DNA of 64,000 nt from Streptomyces sp. RKAG290 (GTDB taxonomy: Bacteria > Actinomycetota > Actinomycetes > Streptomycetales > Streptomycetaceae). Each line of letters opens with the position of its first letter. The stretch's first letter is position 1. This document shows, piece by piece, positions 46,228 to 54,829 of the stretch. The stretch lies in contig NZ_JAJOZC010000001.1 of the NCBI RefSeq assembly GCF_023701695.1, positions 2,356,001 through 2,420,000 of the forward strand, written 5' to 3'. The notes beneath the pieces were generated by a model. The model was not told the origin of the DNA. It searched no databases and saw nothing but the letters and a program-made list of their open reading frames with translations. The translations under genes were made by a program, and so were the position numbers.

Positions 46228-47142
46228 GTGACTGAATTCAGCGTCCTCGGTGAACACACGCAATGGCAGAGGGACTTCGAGCTGCGGTCGGCCGCCTCGT
46301 ACACGGCGGCCGGACTCGGGGCTGCCGCGGTGGAGCGCGTGCTCGAAGGCGTACGCCGCGACCTCGGCAGCTGGACCGTCGCCGGGATCACGGATGCCGG
46401 AACCCGGGTGGGGTACGTCGCCGTGGTCGTGACCGACGACGACAACGGGCGCGCCGGCCGTATCGGCGACCTCCGCGTCGACCCGCCGCACGCCGGCCGG
46501 GGGCACGAGCAGGCCGCCCGCGCCTGGGCCGAGGGATGGTGCGCCGAGCGCGGCGCGCGCAGGGTGGACGTACGGCTCACCGAGCCCGCCGGCGAGCTGT
46601 TCGACGCCTACGGCGTCCGTGGCCAGCTCAGGGCGCGGCACGTCGGCTCCCCGCCGGAGCCGGTCGGCGGCGTCACCGCGCGGCCGATGACAGCGGCCGA
46701 ATATCCCGGGTGGGTCACCTCGGAGAAGGCCGCCTACGTCGACGACATCGTCCGGGCGGGAGCCCTCAGCCCGAAGGATGCCGCTCGCAAGTCCGACGAC
46801 GACTTCGCGAAGCTGATCCCCGAGGGCCTGGCGACGCCTGACAACACCTTCCTCGTGCTGGAAGTGGCGGGCGAGCCGATCGGCACCGGCTGGTTGAAGC
46901 ACGGGCACCTCCCGGGCGCCACCTACGGCTACTCGCTGCACATACACGAGAAGCATCGCGGCAACGGGTACGGCAGGGCCGCCATGGCGGCCGGCGAGCA
47001 GGCAACGCTCGCCGGAGGCGACTCGGTGCTGATGTTCACCGTGTGGGGCGGCAACGAGGTGGCGATGAACCTGTACACGGGCGCCGGCTACCAGGTCGTC
47101 GAAGAGAGCCGTTCCCTCGACCTTCCCCGCCCCGCGGCCTGA
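46228..47142 (+). CDS. GNAT-family acetyltransferase, tandem domains
   Basis: This 304-residue protein has a degenerate N-terminal acetyltransferase-like half (VAGITDAGTRVGYVAVVVTDDD ... GRIGDLRVDPPHAGRGHEQAARAWAEGWC) and a complete C-terminal GNAT domain (LEVAGEPIGTGWL ... YSLHIHEKHRGNGYGRAAMAAGEQ ... FTVWGGNEVAMNLYTGAGYQV) with the acetyl-CoA loop HRGNGYG. The GTG start has no ribosome site and a TACTGT lies just before it, so the message may be leaderless. The substrate is unknown. Confidence 0.85.
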   Translation: MTEFSVLGEHTQWQRDFELRSAASYTAAGLGAAAVERVLEGVRRDLGSWTVAGITDAGTRVGYVAVVVTDDDNGRAGRIGDLRVDPPHAGRGHEQAARAWAEGWCAERGARRVDVRLTEPAGELFDAYGVRGQLRARHVGSPPEPVGGVTARPMTAAEYPGWVTSEKAAYVDDIVRAGALSPKDAARKSDDDFAKLIPEGLATPDNTFLVLEVAGEPIGTGWLKHGHLPGATYGYSLHIHEKHRGNGYGRAAMAAGEQATLAGGDSVLMFTVWGGNEVAMNLYTGAGYQVVEESRSLDLPRPAA

Positions 47143-47235
47143 CAGGCATCACTCAGGCCGACGGAGCCGCCGTCGGACGGAATCCACAGTCGGACAGAAC
47201 TCGTCGTCAGACGGAACCCGCCCCCATCGCAGCAG

Positions 47236-47829
47236 CTACCTGCTCGGAACTTCGCTGCCGTACACGACCCACGGCGACTGCTCGAAGGAGCTCACCCCGG
47301 ACAACTGCGGCTGCATGGAAGCCACTTCCTCCCGAACCGCCAATGTGTCGGGCCAGCAGTCGAAGTACACCGCACCCTTCACGATGAAGCCCCGCCAGTC
47401 CGTCGCCGCCGACGCACCCTCCCGGTCGAGCACGAAGCCGATACAGAGCACCGAGGCCCTGCCTATCGCCTCCCGGACCGCCCGGACGACCGTCTCCTGC
47501 TCGTCGCGGCTCAGCGCGCCGAGGCCGAACTGCAGCGCGACCGTCCCGTCCTCCGTGCGCCGGACCCGCGTCGGGATCTCGGCCCCGCTGCTCACCCAGA
47601 GCAGGAAGTCGACCTGGTCCAGCCGCTGCAGCCCGGCCAGGAGCACCAGCTGCTCCCGCGTCACCCAGGACTGGGTACCCGGGGGTTCGGCCCCTGGACT
47701 GAGGAGCGTGATGCGCCGGGTCACCGGATGGGCCGGCCGCACGCCCGCCGCCTCCAGGTCACCGATCAGCGACTCCGCGTCGGGGCGGTTCCAGCCCAGG
47801 TGGTACGAGTAGAAGAATCCGTCAGTCAT
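47236..47829 (-). CDS. Hypothetical protein under the toxin-type promoter
   Basis: This 197-residue soluble protein (MTDGFFYSYHLGWNRPDAESLIGDLEAAGVRP ...) has alternating strands and helices (LVLLAGLQRLDQVDFLLWVSSGAE, GFIVKGAVYFDCWPDTLAVREEV). No domain is recognised. A palindrome with a -10 box of the same type as the toxin genes lies 75-118 bases upstream and faces this gene, so it probably belongs to the same regulon. An immunity or regulatory role is possible but not shown. A short upstream frame from ATG 47902 ends at 47822, overlapping this start. Confidence 0.65.
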   Translation of the reverse strand: MTDGFFYSYHLGWNRPDAESLIGDLEAAGVRPAHPVTRRITLLSPGAEPPGTQSWVTREQLVLLAGLQRLDQVDFLLWVSSGAEIPTRVRRTEDGTVALQFGLGALSRDEQETVVRAVREAIGRASVLCIGFVLDREGASAATDWRGFIVKGAVYFDCWPDTLAVREEVASMQPQLSGVSSFEQSPWVVYGSEVPSR

Positions 47830-47903
47830 GACACTTCACCCCCATAAAAAAAACCGGAGCACGCCTGATCAGCGGTCGGACGGCTCGCAGTTGGTCAATC
47901 ATG

Positions 47904-47947
47904 AGCGTAATGAGACGCGCAGCCCGGTGCGTGGGCCCACGGACCCA
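47904..47947 (-). promoter_or_regulatory. Shared-type promoter of the hypothetical gene at 47.2 kb
   Basis: On the minus strand TGGGTCC-GT-GGGCCCA (47947-47932) is followed after exactly 22 bases by TACGCT (47909-47904), the same -10 as at the Flp-headed gene at 42.9 kb. No -10 match is seen in the other direction, so the acetyltransferase gene at 48.0 kb is less likely to be the target. Confidence 0.6.
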
Positions 47948-48037
47948 TGAGTGGACCCCAAGGTGCCGGAGGGTGTCGAAGCGGGCAGGCGGGCAGCTCG
48001 CCCCAGCCCGGCACGTACGACGGAGAGGCGGTAGCGC

Positions 48038-48688
48038 GTGGTGACCATGCGGGTCCAACCTGTGTGCGGCGAAGAGGTGTTGGCGTACGCGAACGGAATC
48101 CGGCAGACGTACGCGGAGGCCTTCGCCGGGCCACCCTGGCACGAGGACCCCGGCATGGCCGACGGTTATGTGGAGCGCTTGGCGGAGGATGCCGCACGCC
48201 CCGGATTCGTGGCCGCGGTCGCCCTGAGCCGCGACGACGACATGAGCCTCGGCAGGGACCGCGGCAGGGACGACGACGGCCGCTGCCGGAGCGGCGAGGG
48301 CGGTGGTGTCGAGTCCGTCGTGGGGTTCGCGACGGCCTGGACCACACCCGGTCCGTTCCCCGACGTGCGCAGCTACCCGCGCGTCAGTGCGGCGCTGGGT
48401 CCGGAGCGGACAGCCGCGTGGCTGGTCGGCGCGCTCGAAGTGGACGAGCTCGCCCTCGGCCCGCGGGCCCGGGGGTCCGGCCTCGCGGCCGCGCTGCTGG
48501 AATCCGTCACCGGGGCCGCGACGGACGGCCGTTGCTGGCTGCTCACCTCGATGCGCGCCGAGCCGGCGTTGCGCCTCTACCGGCGGCTCGGCTGGCGTCC
48601 GGCCTTCCCGCCGGCGGCAGGGTCCGACCTCGTGGCCCTCCTCGGGCCGCGCCATCCCGCTCCGCGAGACCCGGAGCCGCGCCCCTGA
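48038..48688 (+). CDS. GNAT-family acetyltransferase
   Basis: This 216-residue protein has an acetyltransferase core (AYANGIRQTYAEAFAGPPWHED ... VDELALGPRARGSGLAAALLESVTG, with a modified acetyl-CoA loop RARGSGLA, then LRLYRRLGWRP). A charged Asp/Arg/Gly insert (DDDMSLGRDRGRDDDGRC) sits in the middle. Two tandem GTG codons (48038 and 48041) are possible starts after GAGAGGCGG. The substrate is unknown. Confidence 0.8.
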   Translation: MVTMRVQPVCGEEVLAYANGIRQTYAEAFAGPPWHEDPGMADGYVERLAEDAARPGFVAAVALSRDDDMSLGRDRGRDDDGRCRSGEGGGVESVVGFATAWTTPGPFPDVRSYPRVSAALGPERTAAWLVGALEVDELALGPRARGSGLAAALLESVTGAATDGRCWLLTSMRAEPALRLYRRLGWRPAFPPAAGSDLVALLGPRHPAPRDPEPRP

Positions 48689-48771
48689 CCGACCGCCGGA
48701 GGTCAGGGAGGGGGGACCCGCTCTCTTAAACGGTGGACAGCGCGGCGACCGGGCGGCGATGGTGTACGGCG

Positions 48772-49275
48772 ATGACACGCACCGATTCGCCTTCCGCATG
48801 GGACGAGCGCTCCCAGCTGACCACCTTCCTCGACTACTCCCGCGCGACCGCGCTGGCCAAGTGCGAAGGCCTCGCGCAGGACGACGCCCGAAAGGCCCCG
48901 CTGCCCGGCTCGCCGCTGATGACGATCGCGGGTCTGATCAACCATCTCCGCTGGGTCGAGTACTACTGGTTCGAGGTCGTGTTCCTCGGCGGGGAGGACG
49001 AGGGCCCGTGGACGGACGAGGATCCCGACCGCGAGATGCGCATCGCCGTCGACCTGCCGCTCGCCGACGTACTGGCGGAGTACGAGGAGCAGAACTCCCG
49101 CTACCGGGAGCTCGTCGCCGCCCATGACCTGGACACCAAGTCCAAACTGCCGCGCCTGGAGGGAAGCCACCCCGATCTCCGCTGGATCGTGCTGCACCTC
49201 ATCGAGGAGACCGCCCGGCACAACGGCCACATCGACATCATCCGGGAGATCGTCGACGGCACCACCGGGTCCTAG
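48772..49275 (+). CDS. DinB/DUF664-family protein
   Basis: This 167-residue four-helix protein (SQLTTFLDYSRATALAKCEGL ... SPLMTIAGLINHLRWVEYYWFEVVFLG ... HLIEETARHNGHIDIIRE) has the three spaced histidines of the DinB metal site. Members include thiol (mycothiol or bacillithiol) transferases, so a mycothiol-dependent role is plausible. The stop codon lies inside a 20-bp tandem duplication. Confidence 0.85.
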   Translation: MTRTDSPSAWDERSQLTTFLDYSRATALAKCEGLAQDDARKAPLPGSPLMTIAGLINHLRWVEYYWFEVVFLGGEDEGPWTDEDPDREMRIAVDLPLADVLAEYEEQNSRYRELVAAHDLDTKSKLPRLEGSHPDLRWIVLHLIEETARHNGHIDIIREIVDGTTGS

Positions 49276-49300
49276 CCCGCACCACCGGGTCCTAGCCCGC
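49261..49300. repeat. 20-bp perfect tandem duplication at the DinB stop
   Basis: ACCACCGGGTCCTAGCCCGC occurs twice in direct succession. The first copy contains the stop codon of the DinB-like gene. Confidence 0.9.
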
Positions 49301-49343
49301 GCGGCCGGGAAGCCCCGCCCGGCGACGGCCGGGCCGGGGCCCG

Positions 49344-50285
49344 TCATGGCCGCGCTGTGACCTCGTCATGACCGCCGGGCCGGGTGTCGGTGCCGTCGCA
49401 CCGCGCCCGGCTCAGCTCCACGTTGAACTGGGCACCCGCCAGCAACGCCAGGTTGGTGAACCACACCCAGATCAGGAACACCACCAGCCCCGCCAGCGAC
49501 CCGTACAGGCGGCTGTAGGAGCCGACGTACGTCGCGTACAGCGCGAATCCCGCCGAGGCCACCAGCCACAGCAGCGCGGCCAGCACCCCGCCGGGCAGTC
49601 CCTGCCGCGCCCCACGCGCCGACGCAGGTCCGGTCCGGAAGAGGACCATGATCAGGCAGGCGACCAGGCAGAGCAGGACGGGCCACTTCAGCAGCGTCCA
49701 CACCGTGTCCCCCAGCTGTGCCAGCCCCAGCCGGTGCCCGAGCCAGCGGGCCAGCGGCCCGGAGAGCACGAGGGCGAACGCACTGGTCATCAGGAGCAGC
49801 AGCAGTCCGATCGCCGACGCGACGATGATGTGCGCCTGGCGCAGCGCGGGCCGGGTGTCGCGCACCCCGTGCATCGCGTGCAGTGCACGCCGGAACACGG
49901 CCAGATAACTGGACGCGGACCAGACCGCGCTGACGGTCCCGGTCGCCACCAGCAGCCAGACCGCGGTCCGCTGCTCCGTGGCCGCCTCCAGCGGCTGGCG
50001 CAGTGCGGCGCCGGACTCCGCCGGGGCGAAGGCGGTGATGTCGGCGATCAGCGCGTTCGTGGCCTGGGGATTGGCCAGTCCGATGACGGAGACCGTCACC
50101 AGGAGCGCCGGGAGCAGCGCGAGGATGGCGTAGTACGTCAGGGCCGCCGCCCAGTCCGAGAGGTCGTCGTTCCACAGGGAGACGGGCGTCCGCCGCAGCG
50201 CGACGGGCCAGCGCCGCGCGGCTCCGGTACGCCGGGCCGCCCGGGGCGGCGTCCCGGCGGCGGTGTCGCTGATCTTGCTGAACAC
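49344..50285 (-). CDS. YihY/BrkB family membrane protein
   Basis: This 313-residue protein has six membrane helices and the YihY signature (LWNDDLSDWAAALTYYAILALLPALLVTVSVIGL near the start, then WSASSYLAVFRRALHAMHGV and YGSLAGLVVFLIWVWFTNLALLAGAQFNVEL). It was once annotated as RNase BN; today it is regarded as a membrane protein of unknown transport function. GTG 50285 follows GGAG. The frame continues upstream through a GC-rich non-coding tract. Confidence 0.88.
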   Translation of the reverse strand: MFSKISDTAAGTPPRAARRTGAARRWPVALRRTPVSLWNDDLSDWAAALTYYAILALLPALLVTVSVIGLANPQATNALIADITAFAPAESGAALRQPLEAATEQRTAVWLLVATGTVSAVWSASSYLAVFRRALHAMHGVRDTRPALRQAHIIVASAIGLLLLLMTSAFALVLSGPLARWLGHRLGLAQLGDTVWTLLKWPVLLCLVACLIMVLFRTGPASARGARQGLPGGVLAALLWLVASAGFALYATYVGSYSRLYGSLAGLVVFLIWVWFTNLALLAGAQFNVELSRARCDGTDTRPGGHDEVTARP

Positions 50286-50731
50286 GGGGGAGGCTCCGGG
50301 GACGTAGGAGGGTGAGCGGGGGCGGGGCGCCACCCCTTGGCTGCGGGGGCGTGGGGAGGCGGGGAGAGGAACGGGGACGCGGAACGGGCGGACGCGGGGT
50401 GACGCCGGGTGCTGCCCATCCTCTTCTGCTCCGGTTTGCCGCCGGTACACCGGTTCATCCGACCGGTTCGTTCCGCCGGTCCCTGCTGCCGTTCGGCCCG
50501 CGGTCCTCTCCGCCGGTTCCACCCGGTCGGCCCGCCAGTGCGCTCTGTCCGCCGGTGCATCCTGCCGTTCTATCCCGCCGGTTCGTCCCGCGGAGTCGTC
50601 CCGGCGTGCGAGTCGTCCCCCGCGCACGTCCGTCGGAGGGTCCGGGGGCGCCGCCCGCCTGCGCGCGGGGCCCCGCTGAGACGACCGCGGAGCGGGGTCC
50701 GCGGCGGCGATCGGGCCCGCCACCGCGTTCC
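50286..50731. repeat. GC-rich non-coding stretch with degenerate CCGGT-type repeats
   Basis: About 450 bases without a convincing gene. Between 50430 and 50600 the motif CCGGT or GCCGGT recurs about ten times at 10-25-base intervals (for example GCCGGTACACCGGTTCATCC). It separates the YihY start from the phosphatase stop, and its function is unknown. Confidence 0.5.
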
Positions 50732-51457
50732 TCAGTCGAGGAGGCGCTTGCGGAGCCGGTCGATCAGCTCCTCATCGACACGCAGGTGTCCGGTCGCGTA
50801 CGCGTGCACCGACCCGTATTCGGCGGCCAGGTCGGCCAGGAACAGCCGCATGATCTCCTGTGGCGCCCGTCCGTAGCCGGGCCACTTCATGGTCCGGTCC
50901 GGGTGGGCCGCGTGCCAGTCCGCGAGCAGTCGCTCCGTGGCCAGTTCGGTGAGGGCGAAATCCTCGGCGATGACGTCCTCCTCGACCCCCAGGAGTGCGA
51001 GCACCAGGGCGGCCAGGAGGCCGGTGCGGTCCTTGCCCGAGGCGCAGTGGAAGACCTGCGGGGAGTCCTCGGCCGCGATGGTCTCCAGCGCCTGCCTGAG
51101 CTCCACGGCTCCGTCGAGGGCGACCTCCGCGTACCGGTCGGCGAGGAACCGCCAGGGGTCGAGAGCGGGGTCGATCTCCGCCTGGTCGTAAGGGCGGTGC
51201 TCGACGCTGAGATTGACGTACACGAGCCCGTCGGCGGCGGGCACCCGTCCCTTGGCCTCGATCTCCCACGGGTAGCGGAGATCGATCACGGTACGTATCC
51301 CCAGGGCGCGGAAGCGCTCCAGGTCGGCCCCCTGGAGCTTGGCCAGCGAGTCCGAGCGGTACAGCCGCCCCCGGCGCAGGGTGCGGCCGTCCCGGGTGCG
51401 ATAACCGCCCAGGTCACGGAAGTTGTGCAGGCGCTCGAATTCCACGTGCCGTGTCAT
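50732..51457 (-). CDS. Tyrosine-protein phosphatase (PtpB/Y_phosphatase3-like)
   Basis: This 241-residue cytosolic or secreted-without-signal phosphatase has the P-loop HCASGKDRTG (C-X5-R). The family N-terminus FERLHNFRDLGGYRTRDGRTLRRGRLYRSD and the general-acid region are also present. It resembles mycobacterial PtpB-type dual phosphatases that can also act on phosphoinositides. It lies 25 bases downstream of a monooxygenase gene in the opposite reading order on the same strand. Confidence 0.9.
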   Translation of the reverse strand: MTRHVEFERLHNFRDLGGYRTRDGRTLRRGRLYRSDSLAKLQGADLERFRALGIRTVIDLRYPWEIEAKGRVPAADGLVYVNLSVEHRPYDQAEIDPALDPWRFLADRYAEVALDGAVELRQALETIAAEDSPQVFHCASGKDRTGLLAALVLALLGVEEDVIAEDFALTELATERLLADWHAAHPDRTMKWPGYGRAPQEIMRLFLADLAAEYGSVHAYATGHLRVDEELIDRLRKRLLD

Positions 51458-51482
51458 GCGGGCAACCCTATGGGCCCCTTCG

Positions 51483-52652
51483 TCAGTGGTGCCCGGTCAT
51501 GTGGGCGAGGACCTGCTGGGCGGAGTCCGGGGCGAAGGCGCCGTCGAGCCCTTCGACGGCTCCGCCGGCTGCCTCCGCCGAGCGGGGCAGCATGACGTCC
51601 TCGTACGCGGCGACGGCCTCGTCGAGGGTCGGCTGCTTCGCGACGGCGTGCGCGAGGTCGGCGCCGTCCAGCATGGCCAGGTTGGCCCCCATGCCGGAGA
51701 ACGGGGACATGAGGTGGGCGGCGTCGCCGAGGAGGGTGACCCCGGGGGTGTGCGGCCAGGTGTGGGGAACGGGCAGGGCGTACAGGGGGCGGTTGACGTA
51801 ACCGCTGTCCGTGTCCGTGATCAGGCCGAGCAGGTCGGGGCTCCAGCCGGTGAACCGCGAGAGCAGGTACGCGCGCACGGCGTCGGTGTCGTCGAGGGCG
51901 ACCCGGGACCGCTCGTGCCAGTCGCGGTCGGTGCGCAGTCCGACGTAGACGCGGATGTGCTGGTTGCTGTTGCGCTGGGCGACGAGGCCGAGGTTGTTGT
52001 CGAGCGCCATCATGGTGCCGTCGCCGGTGAGGGCGGCGAGCCGGGGATGGCGGGTGTCGGCGTCGTCGAGGCCGGCTTCGACGAAGGTGACGCCGGTGTA
52101 GACGGGCAGCGCGTCGGACAGCAGTCGCCGGACGCGTGACCAGGCGCCGTCGGCACCGATGACGAGGCGGGTTTCGCTGGTGGTCCGGTCGGCGAAGTGG
52201 AGGCGGTGGGTGCCGTCGCCGAGCGGCTCGGCCCGCTCCAGCTTGTGGCCCCACCGCACGGTCCCGGGGGTGAGGGAGCCCAGCAGCAGCTCACGGAGCC
52301 GGCCGCGGTCGATCTCGGGGTTGCCGTCACCGTCGACCGCCTCCGGAGGGACGGCGTCGAAGCGAACTGTGCCGTCCCGCCCGACCAGGCGCATCTGCTG
52401 CCCCTCGGGCCGGGACAGCGCCGCGAACTCCGCCAGCAGCCCGGCCGCCCGCAGCGCGGCCTGGCCGGAGTCCGGGTGCATGTCGAGGGTGCCGCCCTGG
52501 TCCCGGGCGAGCGGCGAGGCGTCGGCGTCATGGACGGTGACCGGGATGCCGTGGCGCTGAAGGATTCGCGCGCAGGTCAGGCCGCCGGGGCCGGCGCCGA
52601 TGATCGCGATGGGGGGCGGGGTGGGAGAGGGGGTGTGGGGCGTGGTGTGCAT
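51483..52652 (-). CDS. FAD-dependent monooxygenase (TetX-like)
   Basis: This 389-residue flavoprotein has an N-terminal dinucleotide-binding fold (IAIIGAGPGGLTCARIL), the middle motif VIGADGAWSRVRRLL (DG motif) and the FAD ribityl motif GDAAHLMSPFSGMGANLAM. This matches PHBH-fold hydroxylases such as TetX, which inactivate tetracyclines by hydroxylation, although many homologues act on other aromatics. ATG 52652, eight bases after GGAG, is used; an ATG 18 bases upstream is possible. It is divergent from a TetR-type gene that probably controls it. Confidence 0.9.
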   Translation of the reverse strand: MHTTPHTPSPTPPPIAIIGAGPGGLTCARILQRHGIPVTVHDADASPLARDQGGTLDMHPDSGQAALRAAGLLAEFAALSRPEGQQMRLVGRDGTVRFDAVPPEAVDGDGNPEIDRGRLRELLLGSLTPGTVRWGHKLERAEPLGDGTHRLHFADRTTSETRLVIGADGAWSRVRRLLSDALPVYTGVTFVEAGLDDADTRHPRLAALTGDGTMMALDNNLGLVAQRNSNQHIRVYVGLRTDRDWHERSRVALDDTDAVRAYLLSRFTGWSPDLLGLITDTDSGYVNRPLYALPVPHTWPHTPGVTLLGDAAHLMSPFSGMGANLAMLDGADLAHAVAKQPTLDEAVAAYEDVMLPRSAEAAGGAVEGLDGAFAPDSAQQVLAHMTGHH

Positions 52653-52867
52653 GACGGTGCTCCGTTCCATGGAGGAATCGAGGGGTGCCGGGGTCGGTCC
52701 GAGGAGCCGCGGCGGTGTCCGCAGGCCGGATCGCACGCTGCCGCCATATGACGGTTCGTCTGCCGGTTCGCAGGTGGGTCCCGCCTCGGGTCCAGGTCCC
52801 GGCTCCCGTGCCGGCCGGGGCGTTGCCTCGCCGACCACCGCAATCAGAAAAGCACACCCGATATGAA

Positions 52868-52900
52868 AGTGCAACGAGTCAACTTATTCACTCGATCACT
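52868..52900. promoter_or_regulatory. Candidate TetR operator between monooxygenase and regulator genes
   Basis: CGAGT (52875-52879) and ACTCG (52890-52894) form a dyad, with outer AGTG/CACT arms extending it. It sits just before the TetR start in an unusually AT-rich patch, so it could overlap the -35 region of either gene. Confidence 0.4.
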
Positions 52901-52920
52901 AAACTTGGTACGCTGCGCAC

Positions 52921-53598
52921 ATGACCGAGCCCATGGGACGCCGCGAGCGCAAGAAGGCCGCCACCCGCCAGTCCCTCGCCGACGCCGCCCTCCGTCTGTT
53001 CCTCGACCGCGGCTACGACCAGGTGTCCATCAGGGACATCGCCGAAGCCGCGGACGTGTCCACCACGACGCTGTTCAAGCACTTCACCGGCAAGGAGGCG
53101 CTCGTCTTCGACGAGGAGGACGACCAGGAGGCCGCCCTGGTCGCCGCCGTGCGCGACCGCGCCCCGGGCCTCTCCGTACCGCAGGCCCTGCGTGCGCACA
53201 TCAAGCGGATACGGCTCGCCGCGGAGGACTCCGGCACCCCGTTCAGCGAGTTCGCCGGCCTCGTCAGGAGCACACCGGCCCTCTCCGCGTACGCCCACCG
53301 CATGTGGATGCGCCACCAGGACGCCCTCGCCCGCGCCATCGCGGATGCTGTCGGCGCCCCTGTCGGCGACCCGCACTGCGCCGCGCTGGCCCACTTCGCT
53401 CTCGAAGTTCCCGCGCTGGCCACCCGTACGGCCAACGCCCCGGACCGGAGCGACTGGGTCGCCGGGGCGGATGGGGCGGATGGGGCGGATGGGGCCGACG
53501 TACCGGAGCCGGATGCCGGGACCGGGCCGGCCTTCGACGCCGCGTTCGACCTGATCGAGGCGGGCTGGGCAGCCGTCCACCCCGGCCGGGAGGCCTGA
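52921..53598 (+). CDS. TetR-family regulator
   Basis: This 225-residue protein has an N-terminal helix-turn-helix (ATRQSLADAALRLFLDRGYDQVSIRDIAEAADVSTTTLFKHFTGKEAL) and a ligand domain like those of Streptomyces multidrug repressors. It contains the in-frame repeat GADGADGADG encoded by three exact 9-bp units (53464-53490). It is divergent from the TetX-like monooxygenase gene, its likely target. Confidence 0.9.
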   Translation: MTEPMGRRERKKAATRQSLADAALRLFLDRGYDQVSIRDIAEAADVSTTTLFKHFTGKEALVFDEEDDQEAALVAAVRDRAPGLSVPQALRAHIKRIRLAAEDSGTPFSEFAGLVRSTPALSAYAHRMWMRHQDALARAIADAVGAPVGDPHCAALAHFALEVPALATRTANAPDRSDWVAGADGADGADGADVPEPDAGTGPAFDAAFDLIEAGWAAVHPGREA

Positions 53599-53696
53599 CG
53601 GCCTCGCCGGCCCGCGGTGACCCGGTCGTGGACAAGTACGTCAGGACTGCTGCCTGGCAGGGCAGGGCGGTCAGAACCACTGCCGGGCAAGGCCCG

Positions 53697-54659
53697 TCAG
53701 CAGTGCTGCTGGATGCGGGCGGTGACCAGGTTGGGGTCCTTCGCGGTGAGGTAGGCGGCCGAGGTCACGTACACGGTGTCGCCGCGCACCGCGAGCGCCG
53801 TGGGATTCTGCAGGCCGTCCTGGGCGCTGAGCACGATGGTGTGGGAGCCGTCGGGCTCCACCAGCGCGACCTGGTCGGACTGGTCGAGCGCGGCGAGGAT
53901 CCGGTCGCCGCGTCCGACGAAGGCGAAGTCGTCGATTCCGGGCAGCTGTTCGGCCACGACCTCGACAGCGCCCGCCGAGCCGTTCCTCCTCACCGGGTAA
54001 CGGAGCACGGTGCCCTGGTCCATGTTGGACACCCAGACGTCGCCGTTGTGCACCTTCAGGCCGTTGGCGCCCAGGAAGCCGGTGGAGGCCAGCTCGGCGC
54101 CGTCCGCCCAGACCTTCGGCGTGCCGCCGCGGGCCGGCACGCGCCAGATGACGCCGCGGACCGAGTCGGTGATGTACAGCTTGCCGGAATCCAGCGCCAG
54201 GCCGTTGGGCAGGCCGTCCGCCGGCAGCGCGGCGATGCGTTCCGGGGTGCCTCCCGGGGTGAGCCGCCAGACGCCGGTGAGGTCGGCGGTGCCGGTCGCG
54301 TACAGGAAGTACAGCGTGCCGTGGGCGTCCCTGACCAGGCCGGTGACCAGGGGGAAGCCGAGGGAGGGGGTGTGCACGCCGCCGTCGGCCGGGGCGGGCA
54401 GGGTCGCCAGCACACGGACCGTTCCGTCGCGGGTGATCCGGGCGATCCGGCGGGCGGCGGAGAAGGACAGGTCGATGCTGCCGTCCGGTTCCAGGACGAT
54501 GTTCTCGGGCATCTGCCCGCCGGCCAGGTCGAAGTGCTCGGCGATGCGAGCGTGTGACAGCGGCGCTGCGGCAGCGGTTGCCGAACCGGGCCAGCCGACA
54601 GCGAGGGTGGCCGCGGTAATGGCGGCGACCAGTGCGTTCCTTGCGAACTTCGTTGACAC
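53697..54659 (-). CDS. Secreted SMP-30/NHL-type beta-propeller protein
   Basis: This 320-residue exported protein has a signal peptide (VSTKFARNALVAAITAATLAVGWPGSATA) followed by a six-bladed propeller with SMP-30/gluconolactonase-like strands (ENIVLEPDGSIDLSFSAARRIARITRDG, PNGLALDSGKLYITDSVRGVIWRV, NGLKVHNGDVWVSNMDQGTVLRY). Such proteins bind or hydrolyse lactones, or serve as extracytoplasmic binding scaffolds. No catalytic assignment is possible. GTG 54659 follows AAGGAA. It is divergent from an XRE-type regulator gene, which may control it. Confidence 0.85.
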   Translation of the reverse strand: MSTKFARNALVAAITAATLAVGWPGSATAAAAPLSHARIAEHFDLAGGQMPENIVLEPDGSIDLSFSAARRIARITRDGTVRVLATLPAPADGGVHTPSLGFPLVTGLVRDAHGTLYFLYATGTADLTGVWRLTPGGTPERIAALPADGLPNGLALDSGKLYITDSVRGVIWRVPARGGTPKVWADGAELASTGFLGANGLKVHNGDVWVSNMDQGTVLRYPVRRNGSAGAVEVVAEQLPGIDDFAFVGRGDRILAALDQSDQVALVEPDGSHTIVLSAQDGLQNPTALAVRGDTVYVTSAAYLTAKDPNLVTARIQQHC

Positions 54660-54829
54660 GTCGGTTCCTTGCGTCGTGGATGGCTGTGACAGGCGGTCCT
54701 GCCGCTGGGCGGCCGGGGCTCGCCGAGGCCTCACTGTGTGTCCGGCCGGCCGTGGGCAACCAGCCCCGGCTCTGCCTATCCCCGGCAGGGGCAGGCTGTG
54801 TGTGCCCTCGGCGCCGGATACTCGGGGTC

